A stretch of DNA of 21,618 bases from Syntrophales bacterium (GTDB taxonomy: Bacteria; Desulfobacterota; Syntrophia; Syntrophales; UBA2210), in assembly GCA_030655735.1 (NCBI GenBank), contig JAUSPK010000212.1, forward strand, positions 1 through 21,618, written 5' to 3'. The notes under the pieces were generated by a model. The model searched no databases, was not told the origin of the DNA, and saw only the letters and a program-made list of their open reading frames with translations. The position numbers and the translations under genes were made by a program. Below are positions 14,298 to 21,618 of the stretch, piece by piece (within the stretch, counting starts at the first letter, position 1; each line of letters begins with the position of its first letter).

Positions 14298-15227
14298 ATG
14301 GACTACTTTAAGAATCTCATGGTAGGGCTTACCCTGAACGACCAGGATAAGGCCAAGATTCGCTACGCGGGCCTCGTCAGCTGGTTAGCCTCATCGGAAC
14401 GGATCACCTTTTCTCATATCATCGGTCGTGAAAAGATACCGGAAAATGCTGAAGCGGTCGCCCTTTCTTCGATTGAAGGAGAGACGAAACTCCTGATGAA
14501 GGAGCTGGTCGAGAAATACTATGACGGTCGCCCTGACACGCGGGTTGAATATGACGTGATCATGGAATCGCCGCTGGTGGAAATCGATATTCTCAGAGGA
14601 TTGAAGGAGCATGAGGCTGATCTGATTATACTCGGGAGAATAAGAGGTGAATTTACGGGGAGAGAGACGGTCCCCGTAAAGATCTCACGGAAGGCGGCAG
14701 GTTCGACGTTATATGTGCCCGAGGAGGTCGAGCCCAGGACAAACCATCCCCAAGATATCAATATCCTTGTTCCCGTTGATTTCTCCGAGAATGCGGCGGA
14801 TGCGATGGCGCTGGCCGTTGATTTTGCCGTTACCCATGAAATACCGAGTATTTACTGTGTACATGTCTACGGTGTCCCCCTGGGATACTATAAGAGGGGC
14901 AAAGAATACGAAGAGTTTGCCGAGGTCATGGGGGAAAACGCGAAAAAGAGCTATCAGAAATTTATTAAAGAGATCAATTTCAAAGGGATCTATCTCAATC
15001 CGATTATACTGAGGATGGACAAGAAACCGTACAGAACGATCATAGAGACTGTGGAAGAATACGGCATCGACCTGATCATTATCGGATCCAGGGGCAAGAA
15101 TGTCGCCGCGAGACTTCTGCTGGACAGTGTGACGGAACAGCTTATCAGAACAACAACAGCGCCGCTCCTTTCCTTTAAAAAGAAGGAGAAGGATATGAGT
15201 CTCCTGGAAGCCATTATGAGGTTGTAG
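14298..15227 (+). CDS. Universal stress protein, tandem two-domain
   Basis: This 309-residue protein has two UspA domains (about 1-145 and 150-300). The second is typical: INILVPVDFSENAADAMALAVDFA at its start and LIIIGSRGKNVAARLLLDSVTEQLI near its end, close to the ATP-binding pattern G-x2-G-x9-G-S but with Asp in place of the last Gly. The first domain is more diverged (LIILGRIRGEFTGRETVPVKI). AAGGAG precedes the ATG. It ends 74 bp before the V-ATPase operon and points the same way, so it may be read into the operon. A regulatory link to the ATPase is inference. Confidence 0.9.
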   Translation: MDYFKNLMVGLTLNDQDKAKIRYAGLVSWLASSERITFSHIIGREKIPENAEAVALSSIEGETKLLMKELVEKYYDGRPDTRVEYDVIMESPLVEIDILRGLKEHEADLIILGRIRGEFTGRETVPVKISRKAAGSTLYVPEEVEPRTNHPQDINILVPVDFSENAADAMALAVDFAVTHEIPSIYCVHVYGVPLGYYKRGKEYEEFAEVMGENAKKSYQKFIKEINFKGIYLNPIILRMDKKPYRTIIETVEEYGIDLIIIGSRGKNVAARLLLDSVTEQLIRTTTAPLLSFKKKEKDMSLLEAIMRL

Positions 15228-15301
15228 AAGGACATCCGGGCCGATACGGGAAAAGGAGTTATTCCAGATAAGACAATGCTGAGAGGTGAGGGGGGACCGG
15301 T

Positions 15302-15610
15302 ATGGATGACATGATCACCCGGATCGTGGAGATCGAGAAGCAGTGCGCCGATGAGGTCGAGAGGGCCGAGAAGACATACCGGGAGAAGATCGAGACGCAC
15401 AAGAGAGCCCTTGGGGAAAGGAAGGCCGGAGAATGCGCCCGGATTGTCAGCGAGGGTGACGCTCGGCTGGCGCAGGCGATCGAAGAGGCGAAAAAGAAGA
15501 CGGAGGCGGAATTTCAAGCGGCAGGAGGCGACATCGAAAAGCTGTATCAGGATCCGTCGCTGGACCGGGAGATACAGGAGAAGATAGTTTCCATACTACT
15601 GACGATCTGA
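15302..15610 (+). CDS. V/A-type ATPase peripheral stalk subunit G/H
   Basis: This 102-residue, highly charged protein is almost wholly predicted as coiled coil (about 5-80; for example VEIEKQCADEVERAEKTYRE and AQAIEEAKKKTEAEF). It has the size and character of subunit G/H of bacterial and archaeal V/A-type ATPases, which pairs with subunit E to form the stator linking the head to subunit I. Sequence alone is low in information, so the call rests on its place as first gene of the operon, 6 bp before subunit C. AGGGGGG precedes the ATG. Confidence 0.8.
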   Translation: MDDMITRIVEIEKQCADEVERAEKTYREKIETHKRALGERKAGECARIVSEGDARLAQAIEEAKKKTEAEFQAAGGDIEKLYQDPSLDREIQEKIVSILLTI

Positions 15611-15616
15611 GGGGCC

Positions 15617-16567
15617 ATGAAATACTACGCGGATGACGTCAACCTCCATGCCAGGATACATGCGATGAGAAGCCGCCTTATCCCGCTCGATGGGTATGCC
15701 TCGCTTCTCAGGGACCAGGAGGCCTCGTACGATAAAGGCTCCGGTCCCCGCGGTATGATCGAGGCCAAAGAGGCCCTCTTCGAGGAGCAGATCAGGGCCA
15801 TCATTCACCTTGCCGAGGCGACGTGGCGCTATGCGCCCCTCTTTATCGCCTTCCTCCGCCTATACGAGGCGGGCAACGTCAAGGCCATTCTGGCCAAGGC
15901 GTTCGGCAGGCAGGGCCTCGAGCAGTGGTACGATATCGGGCCCTATGCCACCCTCGACAGGGACCTGCTCGACCGCGACCTGTCGCCGGATGATGTACGG
16001 GAGGCCTTCGCCGATACCTATCTGGCGGACATCTTCGAGGGGGAGACAATCTACGAATCCCTTGAGACCCGCGTGGATATCCGCGCCGTCCGGAACCTGT
16101 ATGCCGCTTCGGCCCCCTTCCCCCCCGAGGCCCGGAAGGTCTTTCGGGACTTCATACTCCGCAGGATCGCTGTCCTCATGGTAATCCGGCAGTGGAGGCT
16201 CAAAGTGAACTACCACTGGAGCGATGAACGGATAGGGTCCTATCGGGATGAACTGAGTTCCCTCTTCGGAGAGGCCGCGTGGCCGCAGCTCAAGATGGTG
16301 GAAGGGTTGCTCAGCGGGCGACTTGAGGAGATGGGGAAGGGGAGCGGACAGACCCCGGACCCGGCGGACGTAGAGTCCTACCTCGAACACTACTATTACC
16401 GGTGGGTCTTGTCCATGTTCCACAAGGATTTTCACTCCATACACTGTGTGGTGGCGTACCTGTGGCTGCTGGCCTGCCAGATACGGAATCTTTTCCGCAT
16501 CACCGAGGGGATCAGGTTCGGTCTGCCTCACGAGGCGATACTCGAAACGATGATCAGTGACGTGTGA
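15617..16567 (+). CDS. ntpC: V/A-type ATPase subunit C (AC39/d-like)
   Basis: This 316-residue helical protein matches subunit C (AC39/Vma6 family), the socket joining the central stalk to the K ring. Its charged, helix-rich sequence shows typical segments such as YANDVNLHARIHAM-like start (here YADDVNLHARIHAM), NVKAILAKAFGR, DIRAVRNLYAA and a late LWLLACQIRNLFRITEGIRFGLP. The latter resembles the family's ending (E..NIR.I..GK..GLP). Its stop overlaps the GTGA at the head of subunit I. The ribosome site GAGGGG overlaps the preceding gene's stop, suggesting coupled translation. In the Thermus and Enterococcus operons C lies after E; here it precedes I. Confidence 0.87.
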   Translation: MKYYADDVNLHARIHAMRSRLIPLDGYASLLRDQEASYDKGSGPRGMIEAKEALFEEQIRAIIHLAEATWRYAPLFIAFLRLYEAGNVKAILAKAFGRQGLEQWYDIGPYATLDRDLLDRDLSPDDVREAFADTYLADIFEGETIYESLETRVDIRAVRNLYAASAPFPPEARKVFRDFILRRIAVLMVIRQWRLKVNYHWSDERIGSYRDELSSLFGEAAWPQLKMVEGLLSGRLEEMGKGSGQTPDPADVESYLEHYYYRWVLSMFHKDFHSIHCVVAYLWLLACQIRNLFRITEGIRFGLPHEAILETMISDV

Positions 16568-16575
16568 GGGTTCGC

Positions 16576-18474
16576 ATGTTTGTAAAGTCGGATATCAGAA
16601 AGGTCTCCATAGCCCTCGAGAAGGGATTCTACCACGAGGTCTACCTCGCCCTCGGCGAGGCGGGGATCATTCACCTCTCGCCCCCGGGCGGCAGGGATGC
16701 CATGATGGACGCGGGGCTGAAAGAGGAGGAATCACGGACACGGGAGATCCTTTCAGGGATCGAAACCGCCCTGCACGCCCTCGATCTCGAGCCCGGAGGA
16801 GTCGCCCTCCCCGAGAGGGCGGGTGACACCGCTCAGGATTGGGCCTTCGTCTCAAAGACGCAGAGTGCCATAGAGCGTGTGGGAAAGCTTCGCTCACGGA
16901 TTCATGAGGCGTTGGACACTGCGGCTCAGCGTGTGGAATACCGCGGGGTACTGGATCGGATGGGGATCGATCCCGTGGCATTTCGAGGGGCGCGGCTGGT
17001 GCGGATGGTCTTCGGAACCGTGGAGAACATCGAATGGGAGCCCCCGCTCCGGGAGAAATTCGAGGTATCCAGGGCGGGCGGCTATGCCTGCGGCGTCGCC
17101 CTTCCGCCGGACCTTCCCGATCTGCTCCAGTTCCTCAAGGGATACGGCTTTACGGACCGGTCCGAAGAGATCACGGGGGCCTCCGCTGAAGACTTGAAAC
17201 GCCGCATGGACACACTGAGAGCCCGGCTCGCGACCCTCGATAGATATATGGCCAGCCTGCGCGATACGGCGGGGCGAACCCTGGCGGATATGTACGGTCC
17301 TTACCGCGAATACACAGAGGTATTCACGGCGATGAAGCTGTCCCTCTTCTCCGCGAAGGCCCTGTTCGTATCGGGCTGGATGGATGAGAGGGACCGAGAG
17401 AGGCTCTTCGATATCCTCCGGGGGATATGCGGTGACCGGTTCATCGCAGTGGTCTCCGACCGGAGGGACCCCGACGCCCCGGTACGCATGATGAACAGCC
17501 GGCTTTTGAAGCCCTTCGAACTCCTCGTGAAGACGATGGGCATGCCGGCGAACAGCGAGATAGACCCCACGCCGCTGACGGCCATCACCTTTGTCATCAT
17601 GTTCGGTCTCATGTTCGGCGATCTCGGGCAGGGGCTCGTCATTGCGCTCGGCGGTCTGATCCTCAAACGAATCTCGAAAAAGAAGGGGGAGACCGAATCG
17701 GCCCTCGATCAGGCCGGAGGGATCCTGATCGCGTGCGGCATCTCAGCCGCCCTCTGCGGCATACTCTACGGCAGCATCTTTTCGAACGAGCACCTCATCC
17801 CCGCGCTCCTCTTTCACCCCATCGAGGAGATCATGAGCCTTTTTTCCATGACCATACTCCTGGGGGCCCTCTTCATCAGTATCGGCCTCGGCGTCAATGT
17901 CATAAACAACCTCATGAACGGGAATTATACCGAGGCCCTCCTTGAAAAGAGGAGCCTCGCCGTATTCGTCCTCTATGTCGCGATCATCCTCCTTGCCGTG
18001 AGATACGTCGTCACCGGTCAGGGGCCCGCGCCGTGGGTGGTCGGTGTATTCATCGTTATGCCCCTGGTCCTCTTTTCCCTCCGGGGCGTGCTCGGGCCCA
18101 TCCTCTTCAAGTCTCACAAACCGCACAGCGCAGTCGAATACATCATCGAGACCTGTGTGGAGATCCTGGAGATAGGGCTGAGCATGATCGCGAACACCGT
18201 CTCATTCATCAGGGTCGGGGCCTTCGCCCTGTCTCACGCGGGGCTCAGCATCGTGACGTACACCCTCGCCGGCATAGTCGACCCGTCAATGAGATCTGTC
18301 GGCGCCGTCACCATCATCATAGTGGGGAACATCTTCATCATTGGTTTCGAGTGCCTCATCTGTCTGATCCAGTCGATGAGACTCGAATATTACGAGTTTT
18401 TCAGCAAATTTTTTAGGGGGGACGGGGTGAACTTCGCCCCCTTCACACTCAAGGCAAAAACCTCGGAGGTGTAG
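16576..18474 (+). CDS. ntpI: V/A-type ATPase subunit I (a)
   Basis: This 632-residue stator subunit forms the ion half-channels beside the K ring. The N-terminal half (about 1-320) is cytoplasmic and partly coiled coil. The C-terminal half has about seven to eight membrane helices, beginning FVIMFGLMFGDLGQGL and including SLFSMTILLGALFISIGLG. It carries the conserved functional Arg in VSFIRVGAFALSHAGLS (about residue 546). The ending SMRLEYYEFFSKFFRGDGVNF is typical. The ATG at 16576 has GAGGG 5 bases upstream. A GTG at 16564, overlapping the subunit C stop as GTGA, would add four residues. Length fits the family (about 630-680). Confidence 0.97.
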   Translation: MFVKSDIRKVSIALEKGFYHEVYLALGEAGIIHLSPPGGRDAMMDAGLKEEESRTREILSGIETALHALDLEPGGVALPERAGDTAQDWAFVSKTQSAIERVGKLRSRIHEALDTAAQRVEYRGVLDRMGIDPVAFRGARLVRMVFGTVENIEWEPPLREKFEVSRAGGYACGVALPPDLPDLLQFLKGYGFTDRSEEITGASAEDLKRRMDTLRARLATLDRYMASLRDTAGRTLADMYGPYREYTEVFTAMKLSLFSAKALFVSGWMDERDRERLFDILRGICGDRFIAVVSDRRDPDAPVRMMNSRLLKPFELLVKTMGMPANSEIDPTPLTAITFVIMFGLMFGDLGQGLVIALGGLILKRISKKKGETESALDQAGGILIACGISAALCGILYGSIFSNEHLIPALLFHPIEEIMSLFSMTILLGALFISIGLGVNVINNLMNGNYTEALLEKRSLAVFVLYVAIILLAVRYVVTGQGPAPWVVGVFIVMPLVLFSLRGVLGPILFKSHKPHSAVEYIIETCVEILEIGLSMIANTVSFIRVGAFALSHAGLSIVTYTLAGIVDPSMRSVGAVTIIIVGNIFIIGFECLICLIQSMRLEYYEFFSKFFRGDGVNFAPFTLKAKTSEV

Positions 18475-18475
18475 G

Positions 18476-18814
18476 ATGACAAGAAATACGAAGGTGAAAG
18501 TTTCTCTAGTGGTGTGTCTCATCGTTGGGGCTCTCCTTCTCTTCCCGGCCGTGATGCTGGCGACCGGGGCTGAGGCGGCAGAGGTCGGCATGGAAGAGGG
18601 ATGGCTGGGACTGGCATACATATCCGCCGCCTTGGCCGTGGGGTTGGCCTGTATTGCGAGCGCCTTCGCCGTTGCCCGGATCGGTTCGGCGGGCATCGGG
18701 GCCATGAGTGAGAATACGGAACTGACGGGAAGGGTCCTTATCTTTCTCGGACTGGCCGAAGGAATCGCCATATACGGCCTTATCATCGCGATCATGATCC
18801 TGAACAAACTGTAG
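18476..18814 (+). CDS. ntpK: V/A-type ATPase subunit K (c proteolipid)
   Basis: This 112-residue proteolipid forms the rotor ring. An N-terminal hydrophobic segment (about 9-30) ending LATGAEA-AE looks like a cleavable signal. It is followed by the ring hairpin: helix 1 GLAYISAALAVGLACIASAF, the polar loop ARIGSAGIGAMSENTEL, and helix 2 LIFLGLAEGIAIYGLIIAI with the ion-binding Glu in LAEG. So it is a one-hairpin subunit, unlike the two-hairpin NtpK of Enterococcus. The Glu is followed by Gly rather than Ser or Thr and no Gln is seen in helix 1, which hints at proton rather than sodium coupling (inference). GGAGG lies 6 bases before the ATG, and the gap to subunit I is 1 bp. Confidence 0.96.
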   Translation: MTRNTKVKVSLVVCLIVGALLLFPAVMLATGAEAAEVGMEEGWLGLAYISAALAVGLACIASAFAVARIGSAGIGAMSENTELTGRVLIFLGLAEGIAIYGLIIAIMILNKL

Positions 18815-18815
18815 C

Positions 18816-19127
18816 ATGAAGAAGATATACATCATCGGTGACATGGATACGGTAAGCGCCTTCCGCCTCTCGGGGGTGGAGGGGGTAATTGCCGCCAGAG
18901 ACGACGCGCCGTCGCGCCTCGAAGAGGTCATCAAAAAAGGGACGGCGGGTATCGTGATGATGACGAGCGAGCTTGCCGGGGATCTCCAGGAGCGAATCGC
19001 CCAGGTCAACCTCGCCATGGAGGGCCCCGTGGTCATTGAGATACCGGGCATCGATGAGACGGATGGACCTCGCCGGTCCGTTGTGGGCTACATAGCCGAG
19101 GCTCTCGGCATCTCTCTCGAATCGTAG
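18816..19127 (+). CDS. ntpG: V/A-type ATPase subunit F
   Basis: This 103-residue central-stalk subunit rotates with D and modulates the motor. The start KKIYIIGDMDTVSAFRLSGV is the family signature (IGD.DTV.GFRLAG). It is followed by GTAGIVMMTSELAGDL and VVIEIPGID, which complete the small alpha/beta fold. It begins 1 bp after subunit K. In Enterococcus hirae this subunit is named NtpG, hence the symbol. Confidence 0.95.
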   Translation: MKKIYIIGDMDTVSAFRLSGVEGVIAARDDAPSRLEEVIKKGTAGIVMMTSELAGDLQERIAQVNLAMEGPVVIEIPGIDETDGPRRSVVGYIAEALGISLES

Positions 19128-19140
19128 GAAAGGGTTTGTT

Positions 19141-19746
19141 ATGAAGCAGCCGCCGTTGGAAGAGTCGATCAGGAAGGAATCCGAGGAGACAATCTACGCC
19201 ATCAGGGAGAAAGAGGTCCTGGAGATGAAGGGGGCGGATGAGGCCTGCGCCGCAGAGATAGAGGCTTTCAAGGAGAAGGCCGAGGCCGAAGTCCGGGCGA
19301 AGATCGAGCAGGAACTGTCCCGGCTGGAGAGCAAGGCCCTCCTCGAACGCAAGAAGCTCAATCTGCGCGGTCTTGATGACTTTATGGTCCGCATGGTGAA
19401 GGAGGCGGTACAGATCATAAGGACCGGCCCCCGCTATAAGACATTCCTCCTGGACCGGGTGCGCGATGCCGTCGGCGAGATACAGGGGGGGGTCGAGGTG
19501 TACCTGCAAAAAGAGGACCTCGTCTTTGAAGAGGAGATCATGAAGACCGTCAAGGGAAAGAGGCGAAAATTCGATGCCGCGCTGCACGAAGACGCCGCGA
19601 TACAGTGGGGCGGATGCACCATACGCGACGGGTCGAACGGACGTATCTTCAACAACACCATCGAGAGGATCTATTACCGGAAATCTCCGACGATTCGCCG
19701 GGAGATCATGAAGATTCTGAATGAAAAGGGCGTTTTTTTTAGATGA
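19141..19746 (+). CDS. ntpE: V/A-type ATPase subunit E
   Basis: This 201-residue peripheral-stalk subunit pairs with G/H. An N-terminal coiled coil (about 5-75, rich in Glu, Lys and Ala) leads to a globular C-terminal domain with AIQWGGCTIRDGSNGRIFNNTIERI, the family's GG....DG...V.NT...R motif. GAAAGGG precedes the ATG. The last codons run through an eight-T tract (19733-19740), a possible slippage site, and the stop at 19744-19746 abuts the duplicated region before subunit A. Confidence 0.94.
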   Translation: MKQPPLEESIRKESEETIYAIREKEVLEMKGADEACAAEIEAFKEKAEAEVRAKIEQELSRLESKALLERKKLNLRGLDDFMVRMVKEAVQIIRTGPRYKTFLLDRVRDAVGEIQGGVEVYLQKEDLVFEEEIMKTVKGKRRKFDAALHEDAAIQWGGCTIRDGSNGRIFNNTIERIYYRKSPTIRREIMKILNEKGVFFR

Positions 19747-19867
19747 TGGGAGTACGGACGTGGATGATAAGCTGACAGGGAAAGAGATATCGGTGAACGG
19801 GTTCGATAATGGGAGCACGGACACGGATGATATGCTGACAGGAAGGGTGATATCGGTGAACGGTCCG
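19742..19867 (+). repeat. 63-bp near-tandem duplication at the subunit E-A junction
   Basis: Copies 19742-19804 and 19805-19867 match at 50 of 63 positions and have no stop in the subunit A frame. In that frame they read DDGSTDVDDKLTGKEISVNGF and DNGSTDTDDMLTGRVISVNGP. The second holds the expected subunit A N-terminus (MLTGRVISVNGP). The first has lost the ATG (AAG) and altered GRV to GKE. The 13 differences fall 3, 5 and 5 on codon positions 1, 2 and 3, so the first copy is not evolving like constrained coding sequence. Confidence 0.9.
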
Positions 19868-21595
19868 ATCGTCAAGGCGTTGGGTCTGGAAGGGATACGG
19901 ATGTTCGACATCGCCGAGGTGGGACCCGACCGGCTCATCGGCGAGGTCATACGGCTCATCGAGGATGTGACCGTCATACAGGTGTACGAGGACAACACGG
20001 GTCTGAGGCCGGGGGATTGGGTGATATCCTACTGCAGGCCGCTGTCGGTCCTCTTGGGGCCCGGCCTCATCGCGAGCATCTATGACGGCATACAGCGTCC
20101 CCTCGTCGGCATCTCCGAGATGTGCGGGCACTACATCAAAAAGGGGATCAAGCTGTCCCCCCTCGATGTGGACAAAAAGTGGGAATTCAAGCCTCTGATA
20201 AAGGCCGGGGGCGAGGTGAAGGAGGGTGATCTGATCGGGGAGATCCCGGAGAGTCCCCTCGTCATGCACAAGGTCCTTATCCCCCCCGGTGTCTCCGGCA
20301 GATTGGCCACTATCGCCGGTCCAGGGGAATACACGATAGAAGACGAGGTATACACCGTCGAGAACGGCTCCGGCACTCACTGGGGAAAACTGGCCGGGTA
20401 CTGGCCGGTGCGCAAACCGAGGCCGAGCAGGCGCAACAAGAAACCCTTCATCCCCCTCATAACGGGGCAGAGGGTCATAGACACCTTCTTCCCCATAGCC
20501 AGGGGAGGAACGGCCACCATCCCCGGGGGGTTCGGGACGGGGAAGACCATGACCCAGCACGCCCTGGCGAAGTGGTGCAATGCCGATATCATCGTGTACA
20601 TAGGCTGCGGAGAGCGCGGCAACGAGATGACCGACGTCCTGACGGATTTCCCGAAGCTCATCGACGAGCGGAACGGGAGACCCCTCATCGAACGGACGGT
20701 CATGATCGCCAACACATCGAACATGCCGGTCCCCGCACGGGAGGTAAGCATATACACCGGGGTGACCATCGCGGAATACTACCGCGACATGGGATACAGC
20801 GTGGCGGTGATGGCCGATTCTACATCCCGGTGGGCGGAGGCCCTTCGGGAGCTCGCCAGCAGGCTCGGAGACATGCCGGCGGAGGAGGGGTTTCCCCCCT
20901 ACCTGGCGACCAGGCTCGCCGAGTTCTACGAGCGGGCGGGCCTGGTTGAGACCCTCTCGGGGGCCGACGGTGACATCAGTATCATCGGAGCGGTCTCACC
21001 CCCCGGTGGAGACTTCTCGGAGCCCGTCACCCAGCACACGTCGCGCTTCGTGCGGTGTTTCTGGGCGCTGGACAAGACCCTGGCCGACGCGCGGCACTAT
21101 CCCTCCATCAGCTGGACAGACAGCTATACCGAATACCTCCAGGACATCGAGGGGTGGTGGAAGGACCTTGATGACCAGTGGCTGTCGCTCAGGGGGCAGG
21201 TCATGGCCATCCTCCTCGAGGACAACCGGCTCCAGCAGGTCGTGAAGCTCGTCGGGAGCGACGCCATGCCGCCGCCCCAGCAGTTCACACTCTTCGTGGC
21301 GGAGATGGTCAAGAACGCCTTTCTCCAGCAGAACTCCTTCGATCCGGTCGACAAGTATTGCAGCCCGGAGAAGCAGCTCAAGCTCCTGAAGACCATCCTG
21401 GATCTGTATACGAAGGGCGGGGAACTGGTGCAGGGCGGAACGACCACCAAGGAGATAGCCGCGCTGGATGTGGTCTCGGAGATGGTACGGCTCAAATCCG
21501 AGATCCCGAACACCGAACTCGAACGGATCGACGACTACCGGACACGGCTCGCGCAGGGCCTCGATTCACTGAAAGAGCGCAAAGGAGAGGTATAG
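19832..21595 (+). CDS. ntpA: V/A-type ATPase catalytic subunit A
   Basis: This 587-residue catalytic subunit hydrolyses or makes ATP in the A3B3 head. Order: beta-barrel (MLTGRVISVNGPIVKALGL), the A-specific non-homologous bulge (about 110-190), then the nucleotide domain with P-loop GGFGTGKT (232-239), the catalytic Glu region CGERGNEMTD, and VAVMADSTSRWAEALRE. SPPGGDFSEPVTQ follows, and the C-terminal helices end near ERIDDYRTRLAQGL. Most relatives read GPFGSGKT, so Pro is replaced by Gly here. The start at 19832 fits the family N-terminus and length (about 580-590). Alternatives are GTG 19796 and ATG 19721, the latter overlapping subunit E. No good ribosome site marks any of them, so the start is the least certain part. 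Confidence 0.96.
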   Translation: MLTGRVISVNGPIVKALGLEGIRMFDIAEVGPDRLIGEVIRLIEDVTVIQVYEDNTGLRPGDWVISYCRPLSVLLGPGLIASIYDGIQRPLVGISEMCGHYIKKGIKLSPLDVDKKWEFKPLIKAGGEVKEGDLIGEIPESPLVMHKVLIPPGVSGRLATIAGPGEYTIEDEVYTVENGSGTHWGKLAGYWPVRKPRPSRRNKKPFIPLITGQRVIDTFFPIARGGTATIPGGFGTGKTMTQHALAKWCNADIIVYIGCGERGNEMTDVLTDFPKLIDERNGRPLIERTVMIANTSNMPVPAREVSIYTGVTIAEYYRDMGYSVAVMADSTSRWAEALRELASRLGDMPAEEGFPPYLATRLAEFYERAGLVETLSGADGDISIIGAVSPPGGDFSEPVTQHTSRFVRCFWALDKTLADARHYPSISWTDSYTEYLQDIEGWWKDLDDQWLSLRGQVMAILLEDNRLQQVVKLVGSDAMPPPQQFTLFVAEMVKNAFLQQNSFDPVDKYCSPEKQLKLLKTILDLYTKGGELVQGGTTTKEIAALDVVSEMVRLKSEIPNTELERIDDYRTRLAQGLDSLKERKGEV

Positions 21596-21597
21596 AT

Positions 21598-21618
21598 ATG
21601 GCCGCTGAGATTGAGTAC
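21598..21618 (+). CDS. ntpB: Start of V/A-type ATPase subunit B (cut by window edge)
   Basis: ATG at 21598 opens a frame reading MAAEIEY to the edge. AAAGGAG lies at a suitable distance upstream, and the gap to the subunit A stop is 2 bp. Only seven residues are visible; the identity is inferred from the near-universal A-B gene order of V/A-type ATPase operons. Confidence 0.65.

Overview
The window looks like a chromosomal segment of a GC-rich, Gram-negative, probably anaerobic bacterium. Phosphoheptose isomerase (GmhA) and an LptE-type lipoprotein imply an LPS-bearing outer membrane. A rubrerythrin-like diiron protein and a bacterial V/A-type ATPase fit an anaerobe. The mix most resembles the former Deltaproteobacteria (Desulfobacterota), but that placement is inference from gene content and style, not from a marker phylogeny. 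No tRNA, rRNA, CRISPR array or intact insertion sequence was seen.

Layout, left to right. Positions 1-4164 (minus strand) hold a truncated secreted protein, a ferritin-like diiron protein, and a gmhA-grpE-dnaK transcription unit. That unit has a near-consensus sigma-70 promoter at 4195-4223 and a strong intrinsic terminator at 965-996. Positions 4315-7475 (plus) carry leuS and lptE. They converge, with a 2-bp gap, on rpsT (minus, UUG start). Positions 7909-10076 (plus) carry a TPM-domain membrane protein, a nucleotidyltransferase-like protein with an altered acidic motif, and LemA, followed by a radical SAM protein (10113-11699). That gene converges, again with a 2-bp gap, on a secreted rhodanese (minus). 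A VOC/glyoxalase-fold protein and a SAM methyltransferase follow on minus (12313-13442). Positions 13524-13903 form an AT-richer spacer without a convincing gene; it holds an attC-like imperfect hairpin and a possible decayed ORF.

From 13904 to the right edge everything is on plus: dodecin, a two-domain universal stress protein, and a V/A-type ATPase operon in the order G/H stalk - C - I(a) - K(c) - F - E - A - B (B truncated by the window). Gene gaps in the operon are mostly 1-13 bp or 4-bp overlaps. The exception is the E-A junction, where a 63-bp near-tandem duplication has copied the start region of subunit A. The peripheral stalk (E, G/H), central stalk (C, F), membrane sector (I, K) and catalytic head (A, B) are all represented; subunit D is presumably beyond the right edge.

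Most of the window is ordinary housekeeping. I found no undescribed multi-gene system that I can defend. The best leads are the duplicated subunit A start, the repeat/palindrome at the ferritin-like gene promoter, the nucleotidyltransferase-like gene inside a TPM-LemA module, the UspA-V-ATPase linkage, and the 13.5-13.9 kb spacer.
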